Part shown: one piece after another, positions 6,653 through 15,702 of the stretch
How the letters are laid out: each line of letters starts with the position of its first letter
Numbering within the stretch: position 1 is the stretch's first letter
Origin: Sulfurivermis sp040755915
GTDB taxonomy: Bacteria; Pseudomonadota; Gammaproteobacteria; Thiohalomonadales; Thiohalomonadaceae
Length of the DNA stretch: 58,020 nt
NCBI GenBank assembly: GCA_040755915.1
Contig: JBFLWM010000029.1
Span: forward strand, 1-58,020
Reading direction: 5' to 3'
The notes under the pieces: generated by a model
Told to the model about the DNA's origin: nothing
Databases searched by the model: none
The model's input: the letters and a program-made list of their open reading frames with translations, nothing else
Program-made: the position numbers and the translations under genes

Positions 6653-9385
6653 ATGCCCGTACCGGCCATACCCGAGCACCGCCACTGGCACGCCATCCCC
6701 ACCGCGGAGGTGCTCGCGCTGCTGGACAGTCAGGCCACGGGCATCGGTGACGACGAGGCGAGCCGCCGTCTGCAGGAATACGGCCCCAACCACCTGCCGC
6801 AGCCACGCCGACGCAGCCCGTTCCTGCGTCTGCTGCTGCAATTCCACAATATCCTGATCTACGTCCTGCTGCTGGCGGCCGTGGTGACTGCCCTGCTCGG
6901 CCACTGGGTCGATACGGCGGTGATCATCGGCGTGGTGGTCGTCAATGCCCTCATCGGCTTCCTGCAGGAAGGCAAGGCGGAAAAGGCGCTGGACGCCATC
7001 CGGCGGCTGCTGTCGCAGAAGGCCAGCGTGCTGCGCAATGGCCGGCGCCGGGACATCCCGGCGGAAGAACTGGTGCCGGGCGATATCGTGCTGCTGCGCT
7101 CCGGCGACAAGGTGCCGGCCGACCTGCGCCTGCTGCAGGTGCGCAACCTGAACATCGAGGAGGCCGCGCTCACCGGCGAATCGGTGCCGGTGGAAAAGGA
7201 TGTCGCCGCCGTGGCGCAAAGTGCCGAACTGGGCGACCGCACCTCCATCGCCTATTCCAGTACCCTGGTCACCTACGGCCAGGGCACCGGGGTGGTGGTC
7301 GCCACCGGCGGCCAGACCGAAATCGGCCGCATCAGCGCCATGCTCACCGAGGTGCAGACGCTGACCACGCCGCTGCTGCGCCAGATCGATCGCTTCGGCC
7401 GCTGGCTCAGCCTGGCCATCGTCCTCATCGCCGCCGCCACCTTCGTCGTGGGCGTAACGTCCTATCAGTACGGCTATGACGAGATGTTTCTGGCGGCAGT
7501 GGGTCTGGCCGTGGCGGCCATTCCCGAGGGCCTGCCGGCCATCATCACCATCACCCTGGCCATCGGCGTGCAGCGCATGGCGGGACGCAACGCCATCATC
7601 CGCCGCCTGCCGGCGGTGGAGACCCTCGGTTCGGTGTCGGTCATCTGCACCGACAAGACCGGCACCCTCACGCGCAATGAAATGACGGTGCAGACGGTGG
7701 TGACGCAGCACCGCAGCTACGACGTCAGCGGTGTCGGCTACGACCCCCACGGCGGTTTCTCGCGCGGCAACGAGGTGGTCACGCCGGAACAGCGCCCCAC
7801 CCTGTACGAGATCTGCCGCGCCGCCCTGCTCTGCAACGACGCCACCCTCAGCGAGGAGGACGGCCGCTACCGGCTGCAGGGCGATCCGACCGAAGGCGCC
7901 CTGCTCACCCTCGGACTCAAGGCCTGCCTGGACCCCGCCACGGTGCAAAAGGAGTATCCCCGCACCGACACCATACCGTTCGAATCCGAACACCGTTTCA
8001 TGGCGACGCTGCACCATGACCACGCCGGCAACGGCTTCATCCTGATCAAGGGCGCACCGGAACGGGTGCTGGACGCCTGCAACGCACAGCGCGTCGACGG
8101 CCAGGATCAGCCCATCGATCTGGCCTACTGGCAGGGCCGCATGGACGAGCTGGCGGCACGGGGCCAGCGCCTGCTGGCCATCGCGGAGAAGCCGCTGGGT
8201 GACGGCACGCGCCGCGAGCTGACCTTCGACGATATCGCCGGCGGCATGAGCCTGCTCGGGGTGGTGGGGCTCATCGACCCGCCGCGGGAAGACGCCATCC
8301 GCGCCGTGGCGCAGTGCCGTTCTGCCGGCATCCGCGTCAAGATGATCACCGGCGACCACGCCATTACCGCCCGCGCCATCGCTGCACAAATGGGGATCGG
8401 TGATGGCGACGGCGTACTCACCGGACAGGAACTGGAACAAATGGATGAGGCGGCACTGATCCGGGCGGCGCAGGATACCGACGTCTTCGCCCGCGCCAGC
8501 CCGGAACACAAGCTGCGCCTGGTGCAGGCCCTGCAGGCGCAGGGACAGGTGGTCGCCATGACCGGCGACGGCGTAAACGATGCGCCGGCGCTGAAGCGCG
8601 CCGATGTCGGGGTGGCGATGGGGATCAATGGCACCGAGGTGGCCAAGGAGGCGGCCGAAATGGTGCTGACCGACGACAACTTCGCCTCCATCGCCCAGGC
8701 CGTGGAGGAAGGACGCACCATATACGACAACATCAAGAAGTCGATTCTGTTCATCCTCCCCACCAACGGCGGCGAGGCCTTCGTCATCGTGGCCGCCATC
8801 GCCATGGGCCGCATGCTGCCGATCACCCCGCTGCAGATCCTGTGGGTCAACATGATCACCGCCGTGACCCTGGCGCTGTCCCTGGCCTTCGAGCCGGCGG
8901 AGCCGGGCGTCATGCAGCGTCCCCCGCGCAATGCGCGCGAGCCGCTGCTGTCACGCTTTCTGGTCTGGCGCATTCTGTTTGTCGCCTCGATCCTGGTGGC
9001 CGGCACCTTCGGCCTGTTCGTCTGGGAACGCGAACAGGGCACCGACATCGACACGGCGCGCACCATCGCCGTCAACACCCTGGTGCTGTTCGAGGTGTTC
9101 TATCTGTTCAACACCCGCTACATTACGGCACCGGTACTGAGCCGGGAGGGATTGTTCGGCAACCGCTATGTGCTGTGGGCCATCGGCCTGGTGCTGCTGT
9201 TCCAGCTGCTGTTCACCTACACCCTGCCGATGCAGGCCCTGTTCGGCACCGTGGCCCTGAGTGCAGAAAACTGGCTGCACATCATCTGCATCGCGGCAAC
9301 CGTGCTGCCGCTGGTGGAGCTGGAAAAATGGCTGGTAAGAGGGATCGTGCGCAAGCGGAAAAACAGGCGCGCACATGCCGGCTGA
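6653..9385 (+). CDS. P-type cation-transporting ATPase (P2 class, Ca/Na/Mg-like)
   Basis: A 910-residue inner-membrane ion pump of the P-IIA-like group. Domains in order are the cation-transporter N-terminal domain (about 10-75), the actuator domain with TGES (about 174-177), the M4 motif PEGLPA (about 291-296), the phosphorylation loop DKTGTLT with Asp334, the hinge motif GDGVND, and a C-terminal membrane block. The ion cannot be told from sequence; PEGLPA is common in Ca2+- and Na+-type P2 pumps. The ATG at 6653 with AAGGA 9 nt upstream is preferred to a GTG 39 nt earlier. It is a single gene with no partner visible. Confidence 0.9.
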   Translation: MPVPAIPEHRHWHAIPTAEVLALLDSQATGIGDDEASRRLQEYGPNHLPQPRRRSPFLRLLLQFHNILIYVLLLAAVVTALLGHWVDTAVIIGVVVVNALIGFLQEGKAEKALDAIRRLLSQKASVLRNGRRRDIPAEELVPGDIVLLRSGDKVPADLRLLQVRNLNIEEAALTGESVPVEKDVAAVAQSAELGDRTSIAYSSTLVTYGQGTGVVVATGGQTEIGRISAMLTEVQTLTTPLLRQIDRFGRWLSLAIVLIAAATFVVGVTSYQYGYDEMFLAAVGLAVAAIPEGLPAIITITLAIGVQRMAGRNAIIRRLPAVETLGSVSVICTDKTGTLTRNEMTVQTVVTQHRSYDVSGVGYDPHGGFSRGNEVVTPEQRPTLYEICRAALLCNDATLSEEDGRYRLQGDPTEGALLTLGLKACLDPATVQKEYPRTDTIPFESEHRFMATLHHDHAGNGFILIKGAPERVLDACNAQRVDGQDQPIDLAYWQGRMDELAARGQRLLAIAEKPLGDGTRRELTFDDIAGGMSLLGVVGLIDPPREDAIRAVAQCRSAGIRVKMITGDHAITARAIAAQMGIGDGDGVLTGQELEQMDEAALIRAAQDTDVFARASPEHKLRLVQALQAQGQVVAMTGDGVNDAPALKRADVGVAMGINGTEVAKEAAEMVLTDDNFASIAQAVEEGRTIYDNIKKSILFILPTNGGEAFVIVAAIAMGRMLPITPLQILWVNMITAVTLALSLAFEPAEPGVMQRPPRNAREPLLSRFLVWRILFVASILVAGTFGLFVWEREQGTDIDTARTIAVNTLVLFEVFYLFNTRYITAPVLSREGLFGNRYVLWAIGLVLLFQLLFTYTLPMQALFGTVALSAENWLHIICIAATVLPLVELEKWLVRGIVRKRKNRRAHAG

Positions 9386-9418
9386 CGCTGCACTGCGACC
9401 AATACAACAGGAGCTACG

Positions 9419-9499
9419 TCACCTCTTGGGTGGCCGGATGGCCCACACCACCAGCGCGACGATCACCACCAGCACGATCAGTTCGATAAAGATCAGCAC
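9419..9499 (-). CDS. Putative 26-residue single-span membrane peptide
   Basis: A short frame begins with GTG at 9497-9499, preceded by GGGAGG 4 nt upstream. It encodes MLIFIELIVLVVIVALVVWA followed by IRPPKR and a stop. This is one hydrophobic helix with a basic C-terminal tail, the usual look of small bacterial membrane proteins. It runs opposite to the flanking genes in a 250-nt gap. Conservation has not been tested, so it may be chance. Confidence 0.35.
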   Translation of the reverse strand: MLIFIELIVLVVIVALVVWAIRPPKR

Positions 9500-9637
9500 G
9501 ATGCCTCCCTCACTCCGCAACACCCGGCGCGTCCGGGGCGACGAGCCGGCGCCGGTCTATACTGCTCAAACATGTGTGCAGGCATTGCAACCGGTGCGCC
9601 GCTCTTGCACATTATCCATCACACAGGAGGAGATCAC

Positions 9638-9862
9638 ATGCCGGAACGACTGATGCTGCTGCCCGCCCGCGATTTCGAGCGTATCCGGCTGATTCGCATC
9701 CCCGACGACTACAGCGAGCGTGACGCGGTGCGTCGCGTCACCGCACTCATTGCCGAGGCGCAGGAGGAGATGCGGGAATGGCGCTGGGAAGAGATCGCCG
9801 CAACCCTGGAGGATCACGGCTTCAGCGTGGTGGAATTCACGCCGGGGCCGGCGCTCGATTGA
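9638..9862 (+). CDS. Hypothetical small soluble protein (74 aa)
   Basis: The start is set by a strong AGGAGGAG site about 6 nt before the ATG at 9638. The protein is charged and probably helical in the middle (RRVTALIAEAQEEMREWRWE) with a C-terminal segment GFSVVEFTPGPALD. It has no signal peptide, membrane segment or cysteines. I do not recognise a family. It stands alone between the ATPase and a convergent small gene. Confidence 0.6.
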   Translation: MPERLMLLPARDFERIRLIRIPDDYSERDAVRRVTALIAEAQEEMREWRWEEIAATLEDHGFSVVEFTPGPALD

Positions 9863-9900
9863 CTGGCGGCAGGCATATGCCTGCCGCGCTGAACGACAGA

Positions 9901-10167
9901 TCAGTACAGGGAGAAGTTCTGTTGCTCGGGGTTCCAGCTCAGGATGACATGGGAAATGCCCTGGCGCCCCAGGCGCCCGGCATACTCCGTGGCCTGCACG
10001 GCGTCATCCAGGGCGATAAAGGGCATCAGCGATTCGTCGGCCTCGCGCAAGGCAACACAGTAGCTCTTCTGCAGCAGATGGTGGCGGCACTTGCTGCAAA
10101 AGCGCTCGCTGGCCTCGCCGTAGCGCGGCACCACACAGGAAATGCAGTCCATGATGTGACCATCCAT
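9901..10167 (-). CDS. Hypothetical protein with a possible zinc-ribbon N-terminus
   Basis: An 88-residue protein with paired cysteines near the N-terminus, DCISC and, about 15 residues later, CSKC. This is the CxxC...CxxC arrangement of a small zinc ribbon. The rest (ALDDAVQATEYAGRLGRQG) has no motif I recognise. The start at 10167 is chosen over an upstream ATG because GGAG precedes it by 8 nt. It is divergent from the Ehr operon at 10443 and shares its upstream region, including the palindrome at 10264-10286. Confidence 0.55.
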   Translation of the reverse strand: MDGHIMDCISCVVPRYGEASERFCSKCRHHLLQKSYCVALREADESLMPFIALDDAVQATEYAGRLGRQGISHVILSWNPEQQNFSLY

Positions 10168-10263
10168 GATGTCAACTCCACAGGATTTGGATACGGGATC
10201 AAGGTAGCAAGCGGCGCATGGCATGTATGTAGGAAAAATCTGATTTTTGGCCCGGAGCTCTCT

Positions 10264-10286
10264 ATTGATTTCATATATAAATCAAT
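10264..10286. promoter_or_regulatory. Perfect inverted repeat, possible operator
   Basis: ATTGATTT (10264-10271) and AAATCAAT (10279-10286) form an 8-bp perfect dyad with a 7-bp AT spacer. It lies in an AT-rich pocket between the divergent genes at 10167 and 10443. The symmetry and half-site length suit a dimeric regulator; which one is unknown. Confidence 0.4.
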
Positions 10287-10384
10287 GGGTTCGCACATCT
10301 AGCCGGGAGCTGCCGGCGAGGCCGGCAAGCGGGTGTGCAAAAAAATAAAACTTATCGCCTCATCACCAACGAAAACCAAATGCT

Positions 10385-10390
10385 TATAAT
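10385..10390 (+). promoter_or_regulatory. Possible -10 box for the Ehr operon
   Basis: A perfect TATAAT lies 52 nt upstream of the GTG start at 10443. No good TTGACA-like -35 box is found 16-18 bp before it, so an activator may be needed or the match may be chance. Confidence 0.35.
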
Positions 10391-10442
10391 GACCATAACC
10401 TTTTGCTTGTGTTGCCCAACATCTTCCGGAGCCTGACCAGAC

Positions 10443-12458
10443 GTGACCCTGCAGCTGATTGCCTATGCCGTCGCGCTGTCCCTGCTGTCGGGTGTCGTGG
10501 GGCTGGCCGCCAGCCGCTACCGGCAGTTGCTGCGCTGGGCCTGCTTTCCCCTGCTCGGCCTGTCCGGCCTGGCCGCCGCCGCCGCCGGCCTGCTGGCCCT
10601 GACCGGTGAACCCGCCGCCGCCCAGCTTCCCCTCGGCCTGCCCTGGCTGGCCTGGTCGGTGCGGATCGATGCCCTCGCCGGCTTCATCCTGCTGCTCATC
10701 GGTGTGGTGGTATTCGCCGTTGCCGTGTTCGGCCCGGGTTACACCCGCGAGTTCCTGCACGGCCGCCACTCCCTCGCCGCTCTCGGCGTGTTCACCGGTC
10801 TGTTCGTGGCCGGCATGCAACTGGTGGTGATCGCCAACGATGCGTTCCTGTTCATGGTGGCCTGGGAGCTGATGTCGCTGTCCAGCTATTTCCTGGTCGC
10901 CTTCCAGCACGAGAATGCCGCCAACCGCCGCGCCGCCTTCCTCTATCTGCTGATGGCCCACGTCGGCGGTCTCGCCATCCTGCTCGGCTACGGCGTGCTG
11001 GCCGCCTTCGGTGGCGGCTTCACCTTCGAGGCGATGCGTGCGGCGGAACTGCCGCCACTGTGGGCCGGTGTGGCCTTCGCCCTCGCCTTCTTCGGCTTCG
11101 GCATGAAGGCCGGCCTGGTGCCGCTGCATGCCTGGCTGCCCGAGGCCCATCCGGTGGCGCCGTCGCACATCTCGGCGCTGATGTCCGGCGTGATGCTCAA
11201 GGTGGCCGTCTACGGCTTCGTGCGTGTCACCTTCGATCTTCTCGGCACAGTACAGGTGGACTGGGGCGTCATCGTGCTGCTGGTGGGCAGCGTCTCCGCC
11301 CTGCTCGGCGTGCTCTATGCCATGCAGCAGACCGACATCAAGCGCCTGCTGGCCTACTCATCCATCGAAAATATCGGCGTAATCTTCATGGCCCTGGGCC
11401 TGGCGATCATCTTCCTCGCCTCCGGCCATCCGCTGCTCGGCAGTCTCGGTCTCATCGCCGCGCTGTATCACGCCCTCAACCACGCCCTGTTCAAGAGCCT
11501 GCTGTTCCTCGGCGCCGGCGCCGTGATCCAGCAGACCCACCAGCACAGCCTCGAGCACATGGGCGGCCTGCTGAAGCGCCTGCCCTACACCGGAACATTT
11601 TTCCTCATCGGTTGCCTCAGCATCGCCTCATTGCCGCCGTTCAACGGTTTTGCCTCGGAATGGCTGACGCTGCAAACAGCCCTCCAAGGCGTGGTGCTGG
11701 ACAGCGGCGTGCTGCGCATCGTCATCCCGGTCGCCGCCGCCATGCTGGCGCTGACCGCCGCCCTCGGTGCCATGCTGTTCGTACGCCTGTACGGTATCGC
11801 CTTCCTCGGCCAGCCGCGCACGCGTCAGGCGCGCCAGGCCAATCTGCCCTCCTTCGGCATGCGCACGGCACAGGCCCTGCTCGCCATGCTGTGCCTGCTG
11901 CTCGGCGTGTTGCCGGCACTCAGCCTCGACGTGATGGGGGCCATTCCGCAGGCCCTCGGCGGTCTGCCCGAACCGGGCATCACCGGTCAGGGCTGGCTGT
12001 GGCTGACGCCGGTTTCTGCCGCGGCCGCCAGCTACAGCGCGCCACTGGTACTGCTCGGCCTGGGGCTCGCCTGGCTGCTGTTCTATCTGCTGCTGCATGG
12101 CCGCAAGCACCAGCGTGTACGCCGCACCCATCCCTGGGACTGCGGCTTCGGCCCCCTGAGTCCGCGCATGCAGTACACCGCCACCGCGTTTGCCCAGCCA
12201 GTGCGGCGCATCTTTCAGCCGGTGTGGCAACTGGATGAAAAGATCGAACGGCTCGGCGAAGACAAGGGGCAACACCTCACCGGCCTGCGCCACCAGCTGC
12301 AGGTCGGCGATCGCAGCTGGAAGCTGCTGTACGAGCCCATCGGTCGCTGGGTGCTCAATGCGGCGCGCAACATCGCCCGTCTGCAAGGCGGCAACGTGCG
12401 CACCTACCTGTCCTATTCCTTCTTCACCCTGATCTTCCTGCTATGGCTGATCTCCTGA
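10443..12458 (+). CDS. hyfB: Ehr/Hyf-type complex, large antiporter-like membrane subunit (HyfB-like)
   Basis: A 671-residue, very hydrophobic protein of the NuoL/HyfB proton-translocating family, with about 16 predicted membrane spans. The central block around ALAFFGFGMKAGLVPLHAWL and LPEAHPVAPSHISALMSGVM is the canonical proton-channel segment, with its Lys and His residues present. The GTG start is tentative; GGAG is about 13 nt upstream. It overlaps the next gene by 16 nt and leads a six-gene operon (10443-17812). In Geobacter-type nomenclature it would correspond to an EhrA-type subunit. The role is inferred to be proton pumping coupled to electron transfer in the peripheral arm. Confidence 0.88.
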   Translation: MTLQLIAYAVALSLLSGVVGLAASRYRQLLRWACFPLLGLSGLAAAAAGLLALTGEPAAAQLPLGLPWLAWSVRIDALAGFILLLIGVVVFAVAVFGPGYTREFLHGRHSLAALGVFTGLFVAGMQLVVIANDAFLFMVAWELMSLSSYFLVAFQHENAANRRAAFLYLLMAHVGGLAILLGYGVLAAFGGGFTFEAMRAAELPPLWAGVAFALAFFGFGMKAGLVPLHAWLPEAHPVAPSHISALMSGVMLKVAVYGFVRVTFDLLGTVQVDWGVIVLLVGSVSALLGVLYAMQQTDIKRLLAYSSIENIGVIFMALGLAIIFLASGHPLLGSLGLIAALYHALNHALFKSLLFLGAGAVIQQTHQHSLEHMGGLLKRLPYTGTFFLIGCLSIASLPPFNGFASEWLTLQTALQGVVLDSGVLRIVIPVAAAMLALTAALGAMLFVRLYGIAFLGQPRTRQARQANLPSFGMRTAQALLAMLCLLLGVLPALSLDVMGAIPQALGGLPEPGITGQGWLWLTPVSAAAASYSAPLVLLGLGLAWLLFYLLLHGRKHQRVRRTHPWDCGFGPLSPRMQYTATAFAQPVRRIFQPVWQLDEKIERLGEDKGQHLTGLRHQLQVGDRSWKLLYEPIGRWVLNAARNIARLQGGNVRTYLSYSFFTLIFLLWLIS

Positions 12459-13408
12459 ACCTGCAAGGCTGGCTGCTGGCGCTGCTGCAGACGGCGCTGT
12501 TCGTCACCGCGGCCCCGCTGCTGGTGGGCTGGCTGCGCCTGCTCAAGGCGCGGCTGCAGAACCGCCGCGCCCCGGCGCTGACCCAGCCCTACCGCGACCT
12601 GGCCAAGCTGTTCCGCAAGGAGGCCATCGTCGCCGACACCGCCTCGCCGCTGTTCCGCGCCGCGCCCTATGTGGTGTTCTCCGCCACGGTGGTCGCCGCT
12701 GCGGTGATCCCGTTGCTCGCCGTGCACCTGCCCACGGCGATCATCGCCGATGTCATAGTGCTGGTGGGTTTTCTCGGCCTGGCGCGCTTCTTCCTCGCCC
12801 TCGCCGGCATGGACGTGGGCACCGCCTTCGGCGGCATGGGCTCGTCGCGCGAGATGACCATCGCCTCGCTGGCCGAGCCGGCCATGCTGATGGCCATCTT
12901 TACCCTCACCATGACGGCGCAGAGCACCAACATCTCCCATGCCATCGACTTCCTGCTGGCGCAGGGTGTGGTGCTGCGCCCGTCGTTCATGTTCGCCCTG
13001 CTGGCCCTGCTGCTGGTGGCGGTGGCGGAGACCGGGCGCGTGCCAGTGGACAACCCCACCACCCACCTGGAACTGACCATGGTGCACGAGGCGATGATCC
13101 TCGAATACAGCGGTCGCCACCTCGCGCTGATGGAGTGGGCGGCGCAACTCAAGCTGATGATCTACGGCGTGCTCATCGCCAACATCTTCTTCCCCTGGGG
13201 CATCGCCCTGGAGAGCACGCCGAGCGCCCTGCTGCTCGGCCTCGGCGCCATCACCGGCAAGCTGATGCTGCTGTGCGTGGTGCTGGCGGTATCGGAAACC
13301 GTGCTGGCCAAGATGCGCCTGTTCCGCGTGCCGGGTTATCTCAACCTCGCCTTCCTGTTCGCCCTGCTCGGCATGCTGAGCCATGTGATCCTGGAGGTGG
13401 GGGCATGA
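12443..13408 (+). CDS. hyfC: Ehr/Hyf-type complex, NuoH-like membrane subunit (HyfC-like)
   Basis: A 321-residue membrane protein of the NuoH/HycD/HyfC family, which connects the peripheral redox arm to the membrane arm. Family features seen are PYRDLAKLFRKEAI, the GMDVGTAFGGMGSSREM loop, and the acidic segment ETGRVPVDNPTTHLELTMVH followed by EAM. About eight membrane spans are expected. The start lies inside the end of hyfB (16-nt overlap) and the stop overlaps the next ATG, indicating tight coupling. Confidence 0.9.
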   Translation: MADLLNLQGWLLALLQTALFVTAAPLLVGWLRLLKARLQNRRAPALTQPYRDLAKLFRKEAIVADTASPLFRAAPYVVFSATVVAAAVIPLLAVHLPTAIIADVIVLVGFLGLARFFLALAGMDVGTAFGGMGSSREMTIASLAEPAMLMAIFTLTMTAQSTNISHAIDFLLAQGVVLRPSFMFALLALLLVAVAETGRVPVDNPTTHLELTMVHEAMILEYSGRHLALMEWAAQLKLMIYGVLIANIFFPWGIALESTPSALLLGLGAITGKLMLLCVVLAVSETVLAKMRLFRVPGYLNLAFLFALLGMLSHVILEVGA

Positions 13409-14109
13409 ACTTCGCCCAGTTCACCCTGCAGGAACAGGGCGTGGTGCTCCTCGCCGCGCTGGTGCTGTTCGCCTCCTTCGCCCTGCTGGCGCAGACGCGC
13501 ATCATCGCCTGCATCCATGCCTTCGCCTGGCAGGGGGCGCTGGTGGCCGCCGCCACGGCGATGGTCGCGCTGGTCGCCGGCCAGCACCATCTGTATCTGT
13601 CGGCGCTGATCACCCTCGCCCTCAAGGCCGTGCTCATTCCCTGGGTGCTGCACCGCATCGTGGTCAAGCTGCAGATCACCCGCGAAGTGGAAACGGTGGT
13701 GAACCCGGCCCTGGTGCTGCTCGCCGCCGCGGCGCTGGTGGCCTTCAGCTATTACGTCGCGCTGCCGGTGGAAAAGCTGTCGACCCTGGCGACGCGCAAC
13801 ACCATCGCCATCAGCATGGCGGTGGTGCTGCTCGGCATGCTGATCATGGTGACGCGGCGTCAGGCCATCACCCAGGTAGTGGGCTTCATGTCCATCGAGA
13901 ATGGCCTGTTCTTCGCCGCCGTGGTGTCCACCCACGGCATGCCGATGGTGGTGGAGCTGGGCGTGGCCTTCGACCTGCTGGTGGCGACGGTGATCTTCGG
14001 CGTGTTCTTCTTCCAGATCCGTCAGAGCATCGACTCGCTGGACGTGGATCGCCTGAGCCGCCTGGCGGAGACCACCGAGCCGGAAGAAATAACGGAAGAA
14101 CGCGAATGA
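13405..14109 (+). CDS. hyfE: Ehr/Hyf-type complex, HyfE-like membrane subunit
   Basis: A 234-residue hydrophobic protein resembling HyfE, which combines a NuoK-like part. The ATG at 13405 overlaps the hyfC stop (ATGA). The segment GFMSIENGLFFAAV is typical of NuoK-like proteins, with a membrane-embedded Glu. The C-terminus is charged (RLAETTEPEEITEERE). The family normally sits between the NuoH-like and antiporter-like subunits, as here. Confidence 0.85.
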   Translation: MNFAQFTLQEQGVVLLAALVLFASFALLAQTRIIACIHAFAWQGALVAAATAMVALVAGQHHLYLSALITLALKAVLIPWVLHRIVVKLQITREVETVVNPALVLLAAAALVAFSYYVALPVEKLSTLATRNTIAISMAVVLLGMLIMVTRRQAITQVVGFMSIENGLFFAAVVSTHGMPMVVELGVAFDLLVATVIFGVFFFQIRQSIDSLDVDRLSRLAETTEPEEITEERE

Positions 14110-15587
14110 ACGCCCTGTTCGCCACCCTGCTCATCCCCCTGCTCGGCACGCTGCTGATGGCGGCAGTGCCGCGCTGTCGCATCGCCGGCTGGTTCAATGT
14201 CGCCTTCGCCGCCGCCACCACCGTGGCCTCCATCCTGCTGGCGCTGGCGGTATTCCGCGACGGCGCCATGCTGTCGGCGGGCAAGTTCTTCTACGTCGAT
14301 GCCTTCAATGTCTACCTGCTGGTGCTCACCGCCTTCGTCGCCACCACCACCGCGATCTTCTCCCGTCCCTACATGGATCACGAGCTGGCACGCGGCCGCG
14401 TCAACAGCCGGCGCATGCGCCTGTATCACGCCATGTACCAGGGCTTCCTGTTCACCATGCTGCTGGCGCTGTCCACCAACAACCTCGGCATCCTGTGGGT
14501 GGCGCTGGAAGGCGCCACCCTCGCCACCGTGCTGCTGGTGTCGCTGTACCGCACGCCGGAGTCGGTGGAGGCGGCGTGGAAGTATTTCATCCTCTGCGGC
14601 GTCGGCATCGCCCAGGCCCTGTTCGGCACGGTGCTGCTGTACTTCGCCGCCGCCTCGGTGCTGACCTCGGCGGAGGACGGCCTGTTGTGGACCACGCTGC
14701 ACGGCATCGCCGGCCAGCTCGATCCCACGGTGATGAGCATCGCCTTCGTGTTCCTGCTGGTGGGCTACGGCACCAAGGTGGGTCTGGTGCCGCTGCACAA
14801 CTGGCTGCCCGATGCCCACTCGGAAGGCCCGACGCCGATGTCGGCGGTGCTGTCCGGCCTGCTGCTCAACGTCGCGCTGTATGCGGTGGTGCGCACCAAG
14901 ATGCTGGTGGACGGCGCCCTGCACGGCGTCTCCAACACGCCGCAACTGGCCGGTTACCTGATGATGGCCTTCGGCCTGCTGTCGTTCCTGGTGGCCGGGC
15001 TGTTCCTGCACCGCCAGCGCGACATCAAGCGCATGTTCAGCTATTCCTCCATCGAGCACATGGGCCTGATGACCTTTGCCTTCGGCCTCGGCGGTCCGCT
15101 CGCCACCTTCGCCGCGCTGCTGCACATGACGCTGCACTCGCTGGTGAAGTCGGCCATCTTCGTCACCGTGGGTCACGCCACCCACATCGCCGGCACCCAG
15201 GCCATCGACAGGATCCGCGGCCTGATCCGCACCCAGCCCGGCGTCGGCTGGGGCCTGCTGCTCGGCACCGCCGCCATCGCCGGCTTCCCGCCCTTCGGCC
15301 TGTTCGTGAGCGAATTCCTGCTGCTCATCGCCACCATGCAAAGCTGGCCCTGGCTCACCCTCGCCCTGCTGTCGGGCCTCGCCATCGCCTTCGCCGGCCT
15401 GTTCCGTCACATCCATCCCATGGTCTACGGCAATCAGCCCGACGGCCAGCTGCCGGTCAGGGCCAACATGCTGCCGGTGTACCTGCACCTGCTGCTGGCG
15501 TTGTGGTTCGGCCTTGCCATTCCCGCCGTGCTGGCGCAATGGTTCGATCAGGCGACACAGCTCATCGCCGGCAAGGGGGTGTTATGA
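14106..15587 (+). CDS. hyfF: Ehr/Hyf-type complex, second antiporter-like subunit (HyfF-like)
   Basis: A 493-residue NuoM/HyfF-type antiporter-like protein. The proton-channel block VGYGTKVGLVPLHNWL with LPDAHSEGPTPMSAVLSG is complete, and IKRMFSYSSIEHMGLM is also conserved. The start overlaps the hyfE stop by 4 nt. A REP element follows the stop, so transcript levels may differ between the membrane genes and the two peripheral-arm genes. Confidence 0.9.
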   Translation: MNALFATLLIPLLGTLLMAAVPRCRIAGWFNVAFAAATTVASILLALAVFRDGAMLSAGKFFYVDAFNVYLLVLTAFVATTTAIFSRPYMDHELARGRVNSRRMRLYHAMYQGFLFTMLLALSTNNLGILWVALEGATLATVLLVSLYRTPESVEAAWKYFILCGVGIAQALFGTVLLYFAAASVLTSAEDGLLWTTLHGIAGQLDPTVMSIAFVFLLVGYGTKVGLVPLHNWLPDAHSEGPTPMSAVLSGLLLNVALYAVVRTKMLVDGALHGVSNTPQLAGYLMMAFGLLSFLVAGLFLHRQRDIKRMFSYSSIEHMGLMTFAFGLGGPLATFAALLHMTLHSLVKSAIFVTVGHATHIAGTQAIDRIRGLIRTQPGVGWGLLLGTAAIAGFPPFGLFVSEFLLLIATMQSWPWLTLALLSGLAIAFAGLFRHIHPMVYGNQPDGQLPVRANMLPVYLHLLLALWFGLAIPAVLAQWFDQATQLIAGKGVL

Positions 15588-15600
15588 AGAACAGTTGCCC

Positions 15601-15675
15601 TGTAGGAGCGAATCGTATTCGCGACCGGCGTGCCTCCGCCCGACGCCACATCGCGGATGCGATCCGCTCCTACAG
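15601..15675. repeat. REP-like element, variant of family B, inside the Ehr operon
   Basis: The outer arms are TGTAGGAGCG and CGCTCCTACA; the inner sequences (AATCGTATTCGCGA and TCGCGGATGCGAT) differ from family B. It lies in the 115-nt gap between the HyfF-like and HyfG-like genes, the only long gap in the operon. Confidence 0.65.
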
Positions 15676-15702
15676 GAAAACGATCCTGCGGGGGCACCGC
15701 TC

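Noticed and set aside
6440..8509. Long minus-strand frame extending ubiA to nearly 980 codons
   Set aside because: It runs antisense through the P-type ATPase; a GTG with a good ribosome binding site at 6439 gives the normal UbiA length.
14022..15539. Long minus-strand frame opposite the HyfF-like gene
   Set aside because: It is Gln/His/Gly/Glu-rich low-complexity sequence antisense to a well-matched membrane protein.
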